Assembly (NCBI RefSeq): GCF_001180325.1
Contig: NZ_CVSZ01000003.1
Coordinates: 1 to 64,000, forward strand
Source: Prochlorococcus marinus
GTDB taxonomy: Bacteria > Cyanobacteriota > Cyanobacteriia > PCC-6307 > Cyanobiaceae
Reading direction: 5' to 3'
DNA: 64,000 bases
The translations under genes and the position numbers were made by a program. The notes beneath the pieces are model-generated. The model had not been told where the DNA came from. It saw nothing but the letters and a program-made list of their open reading frames with translations, and ran no database searches. Shown here in pieces: positions 37,851-46,659 of this stretch; position 1 is the first letter of the stretch; each line of letters begins with the position of its first letter.

Positions 37851-37868
37851 GTTATATTTGTTTACAAA
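37830..37868 (+). promoter_or_regulatory. HLR1-like direct repeats upstream of the hli pair
   Basis: GTTATATT-TG-TTTACAAA (37851-37868) matches the HLR1 pattern (G/T)TTACA(T/A)(T/A)NN(G/T)TTACA(T/A)(T/A) with one mismatch, and an extra TTTACATT lies at 37830. HLR1 is the binding site of RpaB, the partner of NblS (established knowledge). AT-richness makes partial matches common. Confidence 0.45.
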
Positions 37869-37881
37869 TTACTAAAAAAAA

Positions 37882-37989
37882 ATGACTCCAGAAGCAGAAC
37901 GTTTTAATGGTTGGGCAGCAATGTTAGGTTTTGTTGCAGCAGTCGGTGCATATGTCACAACTGGCCAAATCATTCCAGGTTGGTTCTAA
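37882..37989 (+). CDS. hli: High-light-inducible protein (HLIP), 35 residues
   Basis: This very short HLIP consists almost only of the chlorophyll-binding helix: ERFNGWAAMLGFVAAVGAYV then TTGQIIPGWF. The ExxNGxxAMxGF motif supplies chlorophyll ligands. HLIPs associate with photosystem assembly intermediates and protect against excess light. The stop overlaps the start of the next hli by one base (TAATG). Confidence 0.93.
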   Translation: MTPEAERFNGWAAMLGFVAAVGAYVTTGQIIPGWF

Positions 37990-38129
37990 TGAAAAATAAC
38001 GAACCAAAAATAGTTGAAAAAGAAAAAATCGTTGCTGAAAAGCTTAACGGTAGATTTGCAATGTTAGGTTTTATTGCTCTAGTTGGAGCCTATTTAACTA
38101 CAGGTCAAATCATTCCTGGTTTTATCTAA
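37989..38129 (+). CDS. hli: High-light-inducible protein (HLIP), 46 residues
   Basis: The ATG overlaps the preceding hli stop (TAATG), giving a tight two-gene operon. The protein has a charged N-terminus (KIVEKEKIVAEKL) then NGRFAMLGFIALVGAYLTTG and QIIPGFI. Ligand residues are conserved. A terminator follows at 38,156. Confidence 0.93.
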   Translation: MKNNEPKIVEKEKIVAEKLNGRFAMLGFIALVGAYLTTGQIIPGFI

Positions 38130-38155
38130 TATAAATTTTTTAAATCTTTATAAAA

Positions 38156-38188
38156 AGTCTAATTTAAAATTAAATTAGGCTTTTTTTT
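38156..38188 (+). terminator. Terminator of the hli pair
   Basis: AGTCTAATTTA pairs with TAAATTAGGCT (one G-U pair), followed by eight T. Confidence 0.85.
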
Positions 38189-38541
38189 CGATATTTTTTT
38201 GATAGTAATTAGTCCTTATTAATTAAAATTTGAATAATCCTATTTTCAATTAAAAGTATGCTTAAAATCATAATAACAACATTATCTCATTTCTAAAAAT
38301 TAGATTCTAAGTTATTTGGATTAATTTTATAATCTATACACACGAGAAACAAATCAAACTAAGAAGGTTTATTAGCAACGATATGAAAAAAACAATTCTT
38401 ACTCCTAGAAAGCTGGAGAAGGAAAATGATTAATTTAAAAAAATTTTTAAAAAGAAATATTAATTTGATTATTTTTCTCCTTTAAAACCTAAATTTATTC
38501 TCTAATTGATGCTATCTTTATCGAGATAATTCTAAGATTTA
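38189..38541. other. AT-rich region between hli operon and next small gene
   Basis: Only very short frames are present, for example a 16-codon basic frame near 38,383. No convincing RNA structure or gene was seen. Confidence 0.35.
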
Positions 38542-38670
38542 ATGAGAGTAAAACTTGAACCCGAGACAGCATTTATTGGAAAAAAATTCGCCTATATATT
38601 TCTAGGAATAATATTTAGCTTAAATGCAATAACTTTTATTTGGTTTTTCTTATTTTCAAATTTACAATAA
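38542..38670 (+). CDS. Single-helix microprotein, 42 residues
   Basis: The frame begins MRVKLEPETAFIGKKFAYIF and has a hydrophobic C-terminal half (LGIIFSLNAITFIWFFLF). It converges on the third hli gene 21 bases away. Not recognised. Confidence 0.5.
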   Translation: MRVKLEPETAFIGKKFAYIFLGIIFSLNAITFIWFFLFSNLQ

Positions 38671-38691
38671 AATCTAAATTCTTCGTTGAAA

Positions 38692-38898
38692 CTAAAAAAT
38701 TCCTGGAATGATCTGTCCAGTCGTTACATAGGCACCTAATAAAGCAACGAAACCGACCATAGCCCATCTACCGTTTACTTTTTCTGCATTCTGTGGATAT
38801 CCATCGTAAGACACAGTTTCATCAATATAAGGCCTAGTTTCTGATGGGAACATATTCTGCCTTCCACCTGATTCTGTAGTTACTCCTGATTTTGTCAT
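38692..38898 (-). CDS. hli: High-light-inducible protein (HLIP), 68 residues
   Basis: A third HLIP, with a longer polar N-terminus (about 38 residues, Ser/Thr/Gly-rich) before EKVNGRWAMVGFVALLGAYV and TTGQIIPGIF. The ending TTGQIIPG is shared with the two HLIPs at 37.9-38.1 kb. It is transcribed in the opposite direction, so it is a separate unit. Confidence 0.94.
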   Translation of the reverse strand: MTKSGVTTESGGRQNMFPSETRPYIDETVSYDGYPQNAEKVNGRWAMVGFVALLGAYVTTGQIIPGIF

Positions 38899-38911
38899 TG
38901 AAAAGATAATA

Positions 38912-38929
38912 ATTGTTAACTAAAGTAAC
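38912..38929 (-). promoter_or_regulatory. Weak HLR1-like site upstream of the third hli
   Basis: On the minus strand GTTACTTT-AG-TTAACAAT fits the HLR1 pattern with two mismatches, 14 bases upstream of the ATG. It may overlap the core promoter. Confidence 0.28.
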
Positions 38930-38997
38930 ACAAATATTAACTTATGTAAACAAAATCTTGAATAAGATAACTCTGAAAATTTAAATCATGGGTAAAT

Positions 38998-39038
38998 ATG
39001 CGACATTTTTGTTTAAAAAAACTAACAAGTCGCATTTA
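38998..39038. repeat. Inverted repeat ATGCGAC/GTCGCAT
   Basis: Seven perfect base pairs flank an AT-rich loop of about 26 bases. The arms are GC-rich compared with the surroundings. It could be a protein-binding palindrome or a weak terminator. Confidence 0.4.
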
Positions 39039-39142
39039 AAAATCACTTTTTATTGTCAAATTTGCAATCAATTATTATAAATAAGCATTTATACCCACAG
39101 TAAGTATTTTTACTTAGTAAAATTTTAATAGCATTTAGGAAG

Positions 39143-39250
39143 TGCTTGGCTGGTTAAATCAGGAATCTGAATTAACTAGGTCGTCATGAGCTTGCCAGTG
39201 GGATACTTGCAGGCTCTTTCAATTTTAAGAGTGGTAAAACATACCAAGCA
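39143..39250 (+). ncRNA. Candidate structured RNA, multi-branched, about 108 bases
   Basis: A closing stem TGCTTGG (39143-39149) / CCAAGCA (39244-39250) encloses CTGGTTAA/TTAACTAG (39150-39157 with 39172-39179), GAGCTTGC/GCAGGCTC (39188-39195 with 39209-39216, one wobble) and a possible CTCTT/AAGAG arm. The segment is more GC-rich than its flanks, has no good frame, and is followed by a T-rich stretch. The strand is inferred from that T-rich tail. I cannot match it to a named family. Confidence 0.55.
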
Positions 39251-39349
39251 TTTAAATAATTTTTTACTTATTTAATAAATCTTAAGGGCGAGAAACTAAT
39301 GTCAAAGATTTAAATATTTGCTAAATAGAAAATAGTCTGAACCAAATGA

Positions 39350-39451
39350 ATGTCTTTAGATTTTATTCTCATTCCATCTTGTATTTTGATTATCCTTTTT
39401 CTTTTAAATCGAGAAAATATGATCTATAAAAGAAATCAAAAGGTTAAATAA
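39350..39451 (+). CDS. Possible 33-residue single-helix microprotein
   Basis: The frame is MSLDFILIPSCILIILFLLN followed by a basic tail (MIYKRNQKVK). The design resembles other microproteins in this window. Confidence 0.4.
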   Translation: MSLDFILIPSCILIILFLLNRENMIYKRNQKVK

Positions 39452-39563
39452 TATCATTATTATAAAAAGGGCTAAATACTAAAAGATCGAACAAATTCAT
39501 TTTTTCTGAAAATATTATTTTTTAAAAAAGTTTTTTAAAAATAAGTTTTGAATCCTAAAAGAT

Positions 39564-39680
39564 TTAATGGGTAGACTTATACTTCCTTTTTTTTAATATT
39601 AATTTTTCCCAATATACTCTTGATCGATTTATTTGTTCTAATTTTTCTTGGCAATGATTGCACTTACAATCGTTTAACAT
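39564..39680 (-). CDS. Small basic protein with CKCNHC motif, 38 residues
   Basis: A minus-strand ATG encodes MLNDCKCNHCQEKLEQINRS and a Lys/Arg-rich tail. Three Cys and one His in six residues suggest a metal site. Not recognised. Confidence 0.45.
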   Translation of the reverse strand: MLNDCKCNHCQEKLEQINRSRVYWEKLILKKRKYKSTH

Positions 39681-39926
39681 ATTTTTTTTTATGTAAAATT
39701 ATTTCTTTCTTTTAATTAAGCAAATTTGCAAGTTAAATACAAGTACAAATAAATAAAATAAAAAATTCTCCTTTAACCAGAATTTTTAAAACCCTGACAT
39801 GAAATAATTAAAAGATATCTATAAATAAAATATTGATAGAAAAAACTTAAAAGAAAATTATGACATATTAAAAGAAATTTTTCTTTAAAAGGATACCTAA
39901 ATTTTTATATAATGATAACTTAAAAG

Positions 39927-41102
39927 CTAAGATGCTTTTTTTAACAAATAAATGCCACCTGAAAAAGATATCAATACTGGGAGCCAAGCTGCAATAAATG
40001 GGGTAAGTATACCTTTCACACCAAGTGAACTTGATAAAAAAGAAACTATATAATAAAGCAGAATCAAGATTACACTTAAACCAAATCCTTGGCTTTTTGA
40101 TGTTCTCAGGTTTTGCTTAGACCCTAAACTACTACCTATTAATCCAAATACTAAGCATGCACAGGGTAAAGTAAATTTTTCTTGAATCCTTACTGACATT
40201 TTTCTTGCCTCCTTTGCATCACCAGTCTCTTCATAAAGTTTTTTTGCTTTAAGAGCCTGCTTTAAAGTCATTTTATTAGCATCATCTGGAATTTCAGAAA
40301 CTCTTAAAGGTCCATCTCCCAACGGATACAAGTATTTTTTAAAACCTATAGTTGTAGTTTTTCCACTTTCGTCTAAAGTAATTAGCTTTCCATCAGTAAA
40401 TATCCATGCTGATTTATCTCTATCAAAGATTCCTTGATCAGCTGAAAGAATTTGTTTATATCCTAAAACAGAGAAGTCAATGAGAGTAACATTTTTCATA
40501 ACGTTATCTTCTACTATCCTAGAAAAAAATATTTGATTTAAGAAAGTATTTTTTTCGGTTGATTCATTAGTATTTGGATCAGTATAAGAACCGTATCCTT
40601 TAAAAAAAATATCATGTCCTCTTTCAATAGAAATAGATTTTCCTAAACCATCTCTTAATAACGTTTCAGAATATTTAGTCGTTAAAGGAACTAAACTATT
40701 ATTAAAATAAAAAGTTAATACAGTCATAAATATTGAAAGTATTATTGCTGGTATAACAAGTCTAGAAGTTTTAACTCCCAAACTTCTAGCTGCCAATATT
40801 TCAGAATTAGAAGACATCTTTCCATAGGCCAATAAAGTTGAAAGAAGTACAGACATTGGGAATGAGAGTACCAAGAAACCTGGTAATTTTAAAAACATTA
40901 CTTGAATGGCAAGTGTAATTGGTAAACCAAATTCAACTATTTTCCTTATCAAGTCAAACATTACCCCAACGGAAAGAGAAACCACCGTAAAGGCTGAGAC
41001 TGCAAAAATCAAAGGTGGAACGAGTTGGCCAAATAGCCACCTATCTATAATTGGAATACTTTTTATTAGTTTTGATAAATATTTAATATTTTTTTTATAC
41101 AT
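39927..41102 (-). CDS. LptF/LptG-family (YjgP/YjgQ) permease
   Basis: The 391-residue protein has an N-terminal amphipathic segment, about six helices in two blocks (40-130 and 310-390) and a large periplasmic beta-jellyroll part (about 145-300). The signatures are FPMSVLLSTLLAYGKMSSNSE and IQEKFTLPCACLVFGLIGSS. In Gram-negatives LptF/G move lipopolysaccharide out of the inner membrane with LptB. Cyanobacteria often have a single fused-role gene like this one. Confidence 0.9.
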   Translation of the reverse strand: MYKKNIKYLSKLIKSIPIIDRWLFGQLVPPLIFAVSAFTVVSLSVGVMFDLIRKIVEFGLPITLAIQVMFLKLPGFLVLSFPMSVLLSTLLAYGKMSSNSEILAARSLGVKTSRLVIPAIILSIFMTVLTFYFNNSLVPLTTKYSETLLRDGLGKSISIERGHDIFFKGYGSYTDPNTNESTEKNTFLNQIFFSRIVEDNVMKNVTLIDFSVLGYKQILSADQGIFDRDKSAWIFTDGKLITLDESGKTTTIGFKKYLYPLGDGPLRVSEIPDDANKMTLKQALKAKKLYEETGDAKEARKMSVRIQEKFTLPCACLVFGLIGSSLGSKQNLRTSKSQGFGLSVILILLYYIVSFLSSSLGVKGILTPFIAAWLPVLISFSGGIYLLKKAS

Positions 41103-41158
41103 TATATTGATAGAAACTAATTGAAACGATATTCATAAAATAAGAAAGTTAATTGATT

Positions 41159-42472
41159 ATGCCAATAATTAATATTAGACAATTTAATATTAAAAGTTTT
41201 AAAAAAAATTTTTCGCTTCACATACTTTTTAAAAGAAAATTTTCATTTGAGATCTTTTTTACCGTTTTAATAATATTAGGAATTCCCTTAAATTTATATA
41301 AAAATAGATTTTATGATAACTCTTGGACTGTTGGAGAATGGCTAATATCCTATGCTGGTGGATTTGTGCGCAGAGGCTTACCAGGAGAATTAATTCATTT
41401 TATTTCTACACACTATTCGTTATCTCCAATATTATTAGTATGGATTTTTAGTGTACTTTCCTTAGTATGCCTAATTTTACTAATTCTATATTTCTGTAAG
41501 AATTCATTTGAAAAATCTTTTTTATTATCTCAATTAATAATACTTGCACCTATATCTGAAGATTTTTTAGTTAGAAAAGATACTTTAATAGTTTTTTTAT
41601 ATGGGCTTTGCTTATTAATGCTTAAATTTCTATGTAAAAAAAGTATAGGAAGAATTACTTGTTTCTTGGGTATTAATTTATTCTCAATTATTGCAACACT
41701 ATCTCATGAGAGTTACGGAATATGGGCATTACCAAGTCTTATATTTATTTTGTATTTATATGAAAGATCTAATAAAACAAATCGAATAAAATCATTCTTT
41801 TTAGCTTTATTTAACTTAATACCTGCATTACTATCTTTCTTATTATGTTGGGTATTTAAGGGAGATATAAATCAATCACAAAGTATTCATCAAAGTTGGC
41901 AAGCCTTAAGCCATATACTCCCATCAACAGGTTCTCTTAAAGCTCTTGAGCCAAGTGGAGCAATAGCTGCTATTGGATACGAATCATCAAGAGTTTATTC
42001 AAATACATTAATTTCTCAATTCAATCTTTTAGTTTTCTGGCATCCAGGGATGTGGCTTTTAACTATCTTTTTAACAATAAGATTATTTATAGGAATAAAC
42101 AAAAAACCAAATCAAGACGCAAAAAGATTTGTACTTTGTTACCAATTAATAGCATTTTTACCAATGTTTTTATTTGTTGATATTGGAAGATGGATATTTA
42201 TGTGGTTATCATCCTCGGCTTTATTATTTAGTTTTTTAAAAAATTTCTTTGGAATCAATTTGATTATACAAAACGCATTGAGATTAAAAGGATCAAGATT
42301 TTTGCCAAAATTAATACCTGGATTCAATTCATTAAATAACTACAATACATTTTTATTATTTCTTGGAATACCACATTGTTGCTGGTCATTAGGAAGATAT
42401 TTAATTTCAAACCCAATAGGTTTTTCTATCAAGAACTTAATTTTTTATTTTAAGTTATTTTTCATTAAATGA
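41159..42472 (+). CDS. Polytopic membrane protein of a surface-polysaccharide cassette
   Basis: The protein is about 437 residues with roughly ten hydrophobic helices. The N-terminal loop has WTVGEWLISYAGGFVRRGLP, a motif seen in EpsG/Wzy-like membrane proteins of glycan loci (my recollection, not searched). A LSHESYG motif lies mid-protein. Polymerase, flippase or glycosyltransferase roles are all possible. It neighbours a GT2-GtrA protein and an FkbM methyltransferase. Confidence 0.65.
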   Translation: MPIINIRQFNIKSFKKNFSLHILFKRKFSFEIFFTVLIILGIPLNLYKNRFYDNSWTVGEWLISYAGGFVRRGLPGELIHFISTHYSLSPILLVWIFSVLSLVCLILLILYFCKNSFEKSFLLSQLIILAPISEDFLVRKDTLIVFLYGLCLLMLKFLCKKSIGRITCFLGINLFSIIATLSHESYGIWALPSLIFILYLYERSNKTNRIKSFFLALFNLIPALLSFLLCWVFKGDINQSQSIHQSWQALSHILPSTGSLKALEPSGAIAAIGYESSRVYSNTLISQFNLLVFWHPGMWLLTIFLTIRLFIGINKKPNQDAKRFVLCYQLIAFLPMFLFVDIGRWIFMWLSSSALLFSFLKNFFGINLIIQNALRLKGSRFLPKLIPGFNSLNNYNTFLLFLGIPHCCWSLGRYLISNPIGFSIKNLIFYFKLFFIK

Positions 42473-42511
42473 TTGCTTTCAAGTTAATTTTTAAAAATAT
42501 CATTCTCACAA

Positions 42512-43618
42512 TTAGTCTTTCCATACAAATTTAGATGATGCTGCATAATTCCAAATAAAAACAATTATGATTCCAGCCATTTGTGATAAAAACTTATTTG
42601 GAGTTACGAATTGATAGAAAGAGCTAGCTAAACCAACATTTGCAAGAAGCGGTATGGATGAAACTATCAAAAATTTAATTAACCCAAAGATAAGTTCGAC
42701 TCCCTCCAATCTTGCGTTTCGAAAAGTTAATAAATTATTTATTAAAAAGTTTGAACTTGCTGCACTTACTCCAGCAATGGGAAGAACTTGAAAAAATGTG
42801 AGATTAGTTATACCTAATAAAAAATATACAACAAAAAGATGAACTAAAATGCCAGTCGCTCCTACAAATCCGAAACTAATCGCTCTTCTTGGGATTATTC
42901 TTTTTGTTAAAGTATGAGCTGCTGAAATAAAAAAGTCCCAAATTACAGCATAATCTAATTTAGAAGAACCATATTTTCTCGCCTTAAAATCTAAAGGGAT
43001 TTCATTAACTTTCAATCTTCCTTTGCTTATAGACAATAATTCATACAAGAACTTAAATCCATTAACATCAATTAGTTTTACATAATTTATGCAAGTATTC
43101 CTTTTAAAAGTAAAACATCCACTCATAAAATCGGAAATATGACTGTAATCTTTGGGGAGAGTATATCTTGCTAAATCATTTGCAAAACTTGATCCTTTTT
43201 TTCTTTTCTTACTTAAACCAGTAATTGAAGATCCTTCTTTAAAACGACTTCCAATAATAAGATCATTTTCACTATTTAATAAATATGCAATAGATTGATA
43301 AACCGATTTAACCTCATGTTGACCATCAGAATCCATAATTGCAATTACATCTCCATTTGTATTCAAACAACCTTCACATATCGCGCTAGAAAGGCCATAC
43401 CTTCCTAACCTATTGATTAATCTCACTCTAATATCAGTTTTCGAGAATTCTCTTACCAAGTTTTGTGTTTTATCAGTAGAGTTATCATCAACAACAATTA
43501 TTTCAATTTGATATTTACAGTCAAAAGATAAAATCTTTTTAATCAATGGGATTATATTCTTTTCTTCGTTATAAGTGGGTAATACGAATGTAATATACGC
43601 AAACATTAATTTTTTCAA
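42512..43618 (-). CDS. GT2 glycosyltransferase fused to a GtrA membrane domain
   Basis: The 368-residue protein has a dolichol-phosphate-mannose-synthase-like GT-A domain (about 1-235; FVLPTYNEEKNIIPLIKKIL, VDDNSTDKT, the DxD-type IMDSDGQHEV). A four-helix GtrA domain (about 245-367; SFGFVGATGILVHLFVVYFL) follows. Such fusions make polyprenyl-phosphate sugars and flip them for surface glycosylation. The length is typical. Confidence 0.9.
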   Translation of the reverse strand: MKKLMFAYITFVLPTYNEEKNIIPLIKKILSFDCKYQIEIIVVDDNSTDKTQNLVREFSKTDIRVRLINRLGRYGLSSAICEGCLNTNGDVIAIMDSDGQHEVKSVYQSIAYLLNSENDLIIGSRFKEGSSITGLSKKRKKGSSFANDLARYTLPKDYSHISDFMSGCFTFKRNTCINYVKLIDVNGFKFLYELLSISKGRLKVNEIPLDFKARKYGSSKLDYAVIWDFFISAAHTLTKRIIPRRAISFGFVGATGILVHLFVVYFLLGITNLTFFQVLPIAGVSAASSNFLINNLLTFRNARLEGVELIFGLIKFLIVSSIPLLANVGLASSFYQFVTPNKFLSQMAGIIIVFIWNYAASSKFVWKD

Positions 43619-43738
43619 AGATATACAATTTTAAAATTAATTATCCAATGATTTATCCAAAAAACATAAGATTTAATAAATCAAATAATTTTCTTACTTA
43701 ATATTTGTTTTTCAATAAAATATTATCAACTTAAAAAA

Positions 43739-44575
43739 ATGATTCCTGAATTTATTTATTGTTATATTCTTAGACCTTGGCCTTTGAGAGATATTACCAA
43801 CTGGATTATTAAGAGGTTATTACCTATTAAAGTAAAAATTGGAAAATATTTTTTATACTTAAATCCTAATGACCCAGTAGTAAGCGGGGCGATTTTTTTT
43901 AATGTTTATGAGAAAAGTGAAAGTAAATTTATAAAATTAAACTGTTTTGAAGGCATGAATATTTTAGATATTGGTGCAAATATTGGTTACTACACCGCTC
44001 TCTTTTCTCAACTTGCTGGAGTTAACGGGACTGTAATTGCTATTGAGCCTGATGAAGAAAGCTATAAATATTTAACTAAAAGTGTAAATACATTTAATTA
44101 CAAAAATGTTTTTTCATTTCGCCTTGCGGCTTCAGATACCAAACAAAAACTACCTCTATACATATCAAAAGACAATAGAGGTGATAATCGCCTTTACTCA
44201 ACTAATAAAAAACGTAAATCGATAATTGTTGAATGCTTAACAGTCGATGAATTACTAAAAAAAAATAAAATAGAAAGTTTAGATTTGATAAAAATTGATG
44301 TCCAAGGATACGAACCTAAAGTTTTGAAAGGAATGAGAAATATTGTGAAATCATCCAAAAAATTAATCATATTATCAGAGTTTTGGCCAAAAGGTATTTT
44401 AGAAGCCGGTGAAAATCCAAAAGAATTCTTAGCGACTTTGAGAAAAATGCAATTTCAACTATTTGAATTAAAAAAAAATGGCTCTTTAATTCTTCTTAAA
44501 CCTTGTGATGACCAACAATTCATTAACAAATATCGAGGAAGAAAGTATACTAATATAGTTGGTAAAAAAATATAA
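43739..44575 (+). CDS. FkbM-family SAM-dependent methyltransferase
   Basis: The 278-residue protein has the SAM motif MNILDIGANIGYYTALFSQL, acidic VIAIEPDEES and the FkbM block LDLIKIDVQGYEPKVLKGM. Members O-methylate sugars or polyketides. Next to the GT2-GtrA and polytopic genes, methylation of a surface sugar is the most likely role. Confidence 0.9.
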   Translation: MIPEFIYCYILRPWPLRDITNWIIKRLLPIKVKIGKYFLYLNPNDPVVSGAIFFNVYEKSESKFIKLNCFEGMNILDIGANIGYYTALFSQLAGVNGTVIAIEPDEESYKYLTKSVNTFNYKNVFSFRLAASDTKQKLPLYISKDNRGDNRLYSTNKKRKSIIVECLTVDELLKKNKIESLDLIKIDVQGYEPKVLKGMRNIVKSSKKLIILSEFWPKGILEAGENPKEFLATLRKMQFQLFELKKNGSLILLKPCDDQQFINKYRGRKYTNIVGKKI

Positions 44576-44705
44576 GTTAACTATTTAATCAAAAATCTTA
44601 TCTGCCATAGAAATTTTTAAATTTAATTAATCTTTATTCAAAAATTACTATATGTCGGAAGGGAAAAACATAATTTTTTTTTGAATTATTAAATTATGCT
44701 TTTGA

Positions 44706-44849
44706 TTAATTGAACCATCCTTTTTTATTGGCTTTAACTTTTGGTGAAGTCTCCATCTTAGTCTTTTCGTCAACTCTACCTTTGATAATCATTAAGGGAA
44801 CTATTCCCCACAAAGCTAAAAATAATATCCAGAAAAGGTAAATGTTCAT
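44706..44849 (-). CDS. Single-helix microprotein, 47 residues
   Basis: MNIYLFWILFLALWGIVPLM is followed by a polar, Lys-rich tail ending KKGWFN. The frame is well formed, with a helix plus basic tail. Not recognised. Confidence 0.55.
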   Translation of the reverse strand: MNIYLFWILFLALWGIVPLMIIKGRVDEKTKMETSPKVKANKKGWFN

Positions 44850-45185
44850 AATTCTAAAATCAATGTAATCATTCTAAAAATAATTAAATAATATTCGTGA
44901 GTTTCTTTTAAAGTCCTAATTTAGATGTATGATCAGATATTTTTTAAGTAAAGCTAATTAAAATGCTTCATTTATTAAAATGAATGATGATAACTTAAGG
45001 ATTGAAAATACTAGAAATGAAAAATTTTTATTAATCAATGAAAATTATTTGCACTTAATATAAACACTTCTTTGCTTCAGGATTTATGGCGTGCTTTTTT
45101 ATAGTTTCATTATAAATTTGTTTTCGTGAGTCTTTTTAAATCAAACTTTTGCTTATCTAAAATAAAATTAAAAATTAAAAACTAA
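44850..45185. other. AT-rich region without a clear gene
   Basis: One 27-codon polar frame near 44,981 is the longest start-stop unit that I saw. Nothing structured was noticed. Confidence 0.35.
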
Positions 45186-45341
45186 ATGAAAAAATGTGAT
45201 TCATGTCATAAGCCAGATAAAATTCATTACAGAGTTAAATCCATAATTCATAAAGACTGGATTTTTTGTTGTAAAGAATGTTGGAATTTAATTTCTAAAC
45301 ATAATAAATATTCCTACGGTGGCACAAGAAAGTCAAAATAA
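45186..45341 (+). CDS. Small zinc-ribbon-like protein, 51 residues
   Basis: CDSC near the N-terminus and CCKEC 24 residues later form a two-CxxC zinc-ribbon pattern (MKKCDSCHKPDKIHYRV and DWIFCCKECWNLISKH). The C-terminus is basic with a GGTRKSK tail. It may bind nucleic acid. Not a known named family. Confidence 0.65.
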   Translation: MKKCDSCHKPDKIHYRVKSIIHKDWIFCCKECWNLISKHNKYSYGGTRKSK

Positions 45342-45492
45342 TTAATTGACCTGTAAACTAATATGCAAAAACAATCAAATAATTAGAGCCTTAGAAATCT
45401 ATATATTACTTTAAATAAGGACTTGTCAATAAATGATGATTTATAAACATGATTGATAAAATTTACCAACAAAAATAACTTTCTTTTTTTCT

Positions 45493-45981
45493 TTGATTTT
45501 TATTTTTAATGTACTTTTTTGTAAAAGAGTCTTGTCTTATTTTGCTAAACCAAACTTTATAGTTTATGACGAATGGTTTGATAATGATTTAAAAAAAAAT
45601 AAATTAAATTTTAAAAATAACAAAATAACAAATATTTCAAACATACATGAATTTTTTTATGAGCAATCGAATTACAAAGTTGGGGCCTCTGAAAATACTT
45701 TACAGATAGACATTAATGAAAATAGGGAAAAACTATTAAATAATTATTATTTTAAAAACAATTCTGAAAAATATGATTCATTATCAAATAAAAAATTTCT
45801 GTTCTTTGGAAAAATTACCAAAAACAGACTTAACTTTGGTATCAAAAATAAAATAATTTATAATTTATCAATTTTTGCATTTGTAATTATTTTGGGATTA
45901 CTGCTATTTTTTATTTCGCAATCTAAAAAAAATGAATCGACCATACCAAATAAATCAATTTTATTAGAAAAAAGATTTTGA
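45493..45981 (+). CDS. Hypothetical protein with C-terminal membrane helix
   Basis: The frame of up to 162 residues has no internal Met after the TTG used here, so the true start is uncertain. It is Asn/Lys-rich, with one helix near the end (IYNLSIFAFVIILGLLLFFI). It could be a tail-anchored protein or a decaying gene. Converges with the exported protein gene. Confidence 0.45.
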   Translation: MIFIFNVLFCKRVLSYFAKPNFIVYDEWFDNDLKKNKLNFKNNKITNISNIHEFFYEQSNYKVGASENTLQIDINENREKLLNNYYFKNNSEKYDSLSNKKFLFFGKITKNRLNFGIKNKIIYNLSIFAFVIILGLLLFFISQSKKNESTIPNKSILLEKRF

Positions 45982-45985
45982 TTTT

Positions 45986-46462
45986 CTAAAAAAAATCACT
46001 AATTTCTTTTTTTATAGATTTATATTCTAAATTAATTTCTTTAATAAATTTATCTACTTCTTTTTTAGTATTCTTATATTCATTAATTTTTAGTTTGGTT
46101 TTCTCATAGAAAATGGATTCAAATTTTCCTGGACTTACTTCCTCTATCCAATATCCTGCTAAGCAATAAATTTTGTTTGGGACAAAAGTAATAATAAATA
46201 ATTTTTTGGAATTTTTATATTGATCAATTATCTTATTAGCGAAAGTACCTTTAGTTTTTTTAGTCCCAAATAAAGAAATATCTTTTGCTAAAGACTTAAA
46301 ATTCTTAGATAGATTCTTTCTTTTTTCTAATGTATTTCTAGAAATTATTTTTTCTAGAGAATAACAATAATCGAAAAAATTAGTGTTTTCATTTATTGAA
46401 GGATATATAGTAATTAGAGAACTAAAAAGTAAAAAAGAAGTTAAAATAAATTTTTTAAACAT
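45986..46462 (-). CDS. Exported hypothetical protein, 158 residues
   Basis: A signal peptide is clear (MFKKFILTSFLLFSSLITIY). The mature part is Lys-rich and helical with two Cys (FDYCYSLE and NKIYCLAGYWIEE). No domain is recognised. Confidence 0.6.
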   Translation of the reverse strand: MFKKFILTSFLLFSSLITIYPSINENTNFFDYCYSLEKIISRNTLEKRKNLSKNFKSLAKDISLFGTKKTKGTFANKIIDQYKNSKKLFIITFVPNKIYCLAGYWIEEVSPGKFESIFYEKTKLKINEYKNTKKEVDKFIKEINLEYKSIKKEISDFF

Positions 46463-46659
46463 TTTATTTTAATTAAATTTATCATTTTATAAATATAAAA
46501 AGACAATTCATAAATTACTATTAACTTCCTAAAAAAGATTCACATTAATTAAAAAGATTTCTATTAATTTAGCTGAACCTCTTTAAGAAAAATTTAAAAC
46601 TATTTCGGACTAATAAAGTATTTAGCAAAAGCATAAAATTTTTTTCTTATAATAAGATT

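Noticed and set aside
38383..38433. 16-codon basic frame
   Set aside because: Length within chance expectation for an AT-rich region.
44981..45064. 27-codon polar frame
   Set aside because: Too short, no ribosome-binding site, no paralogue.
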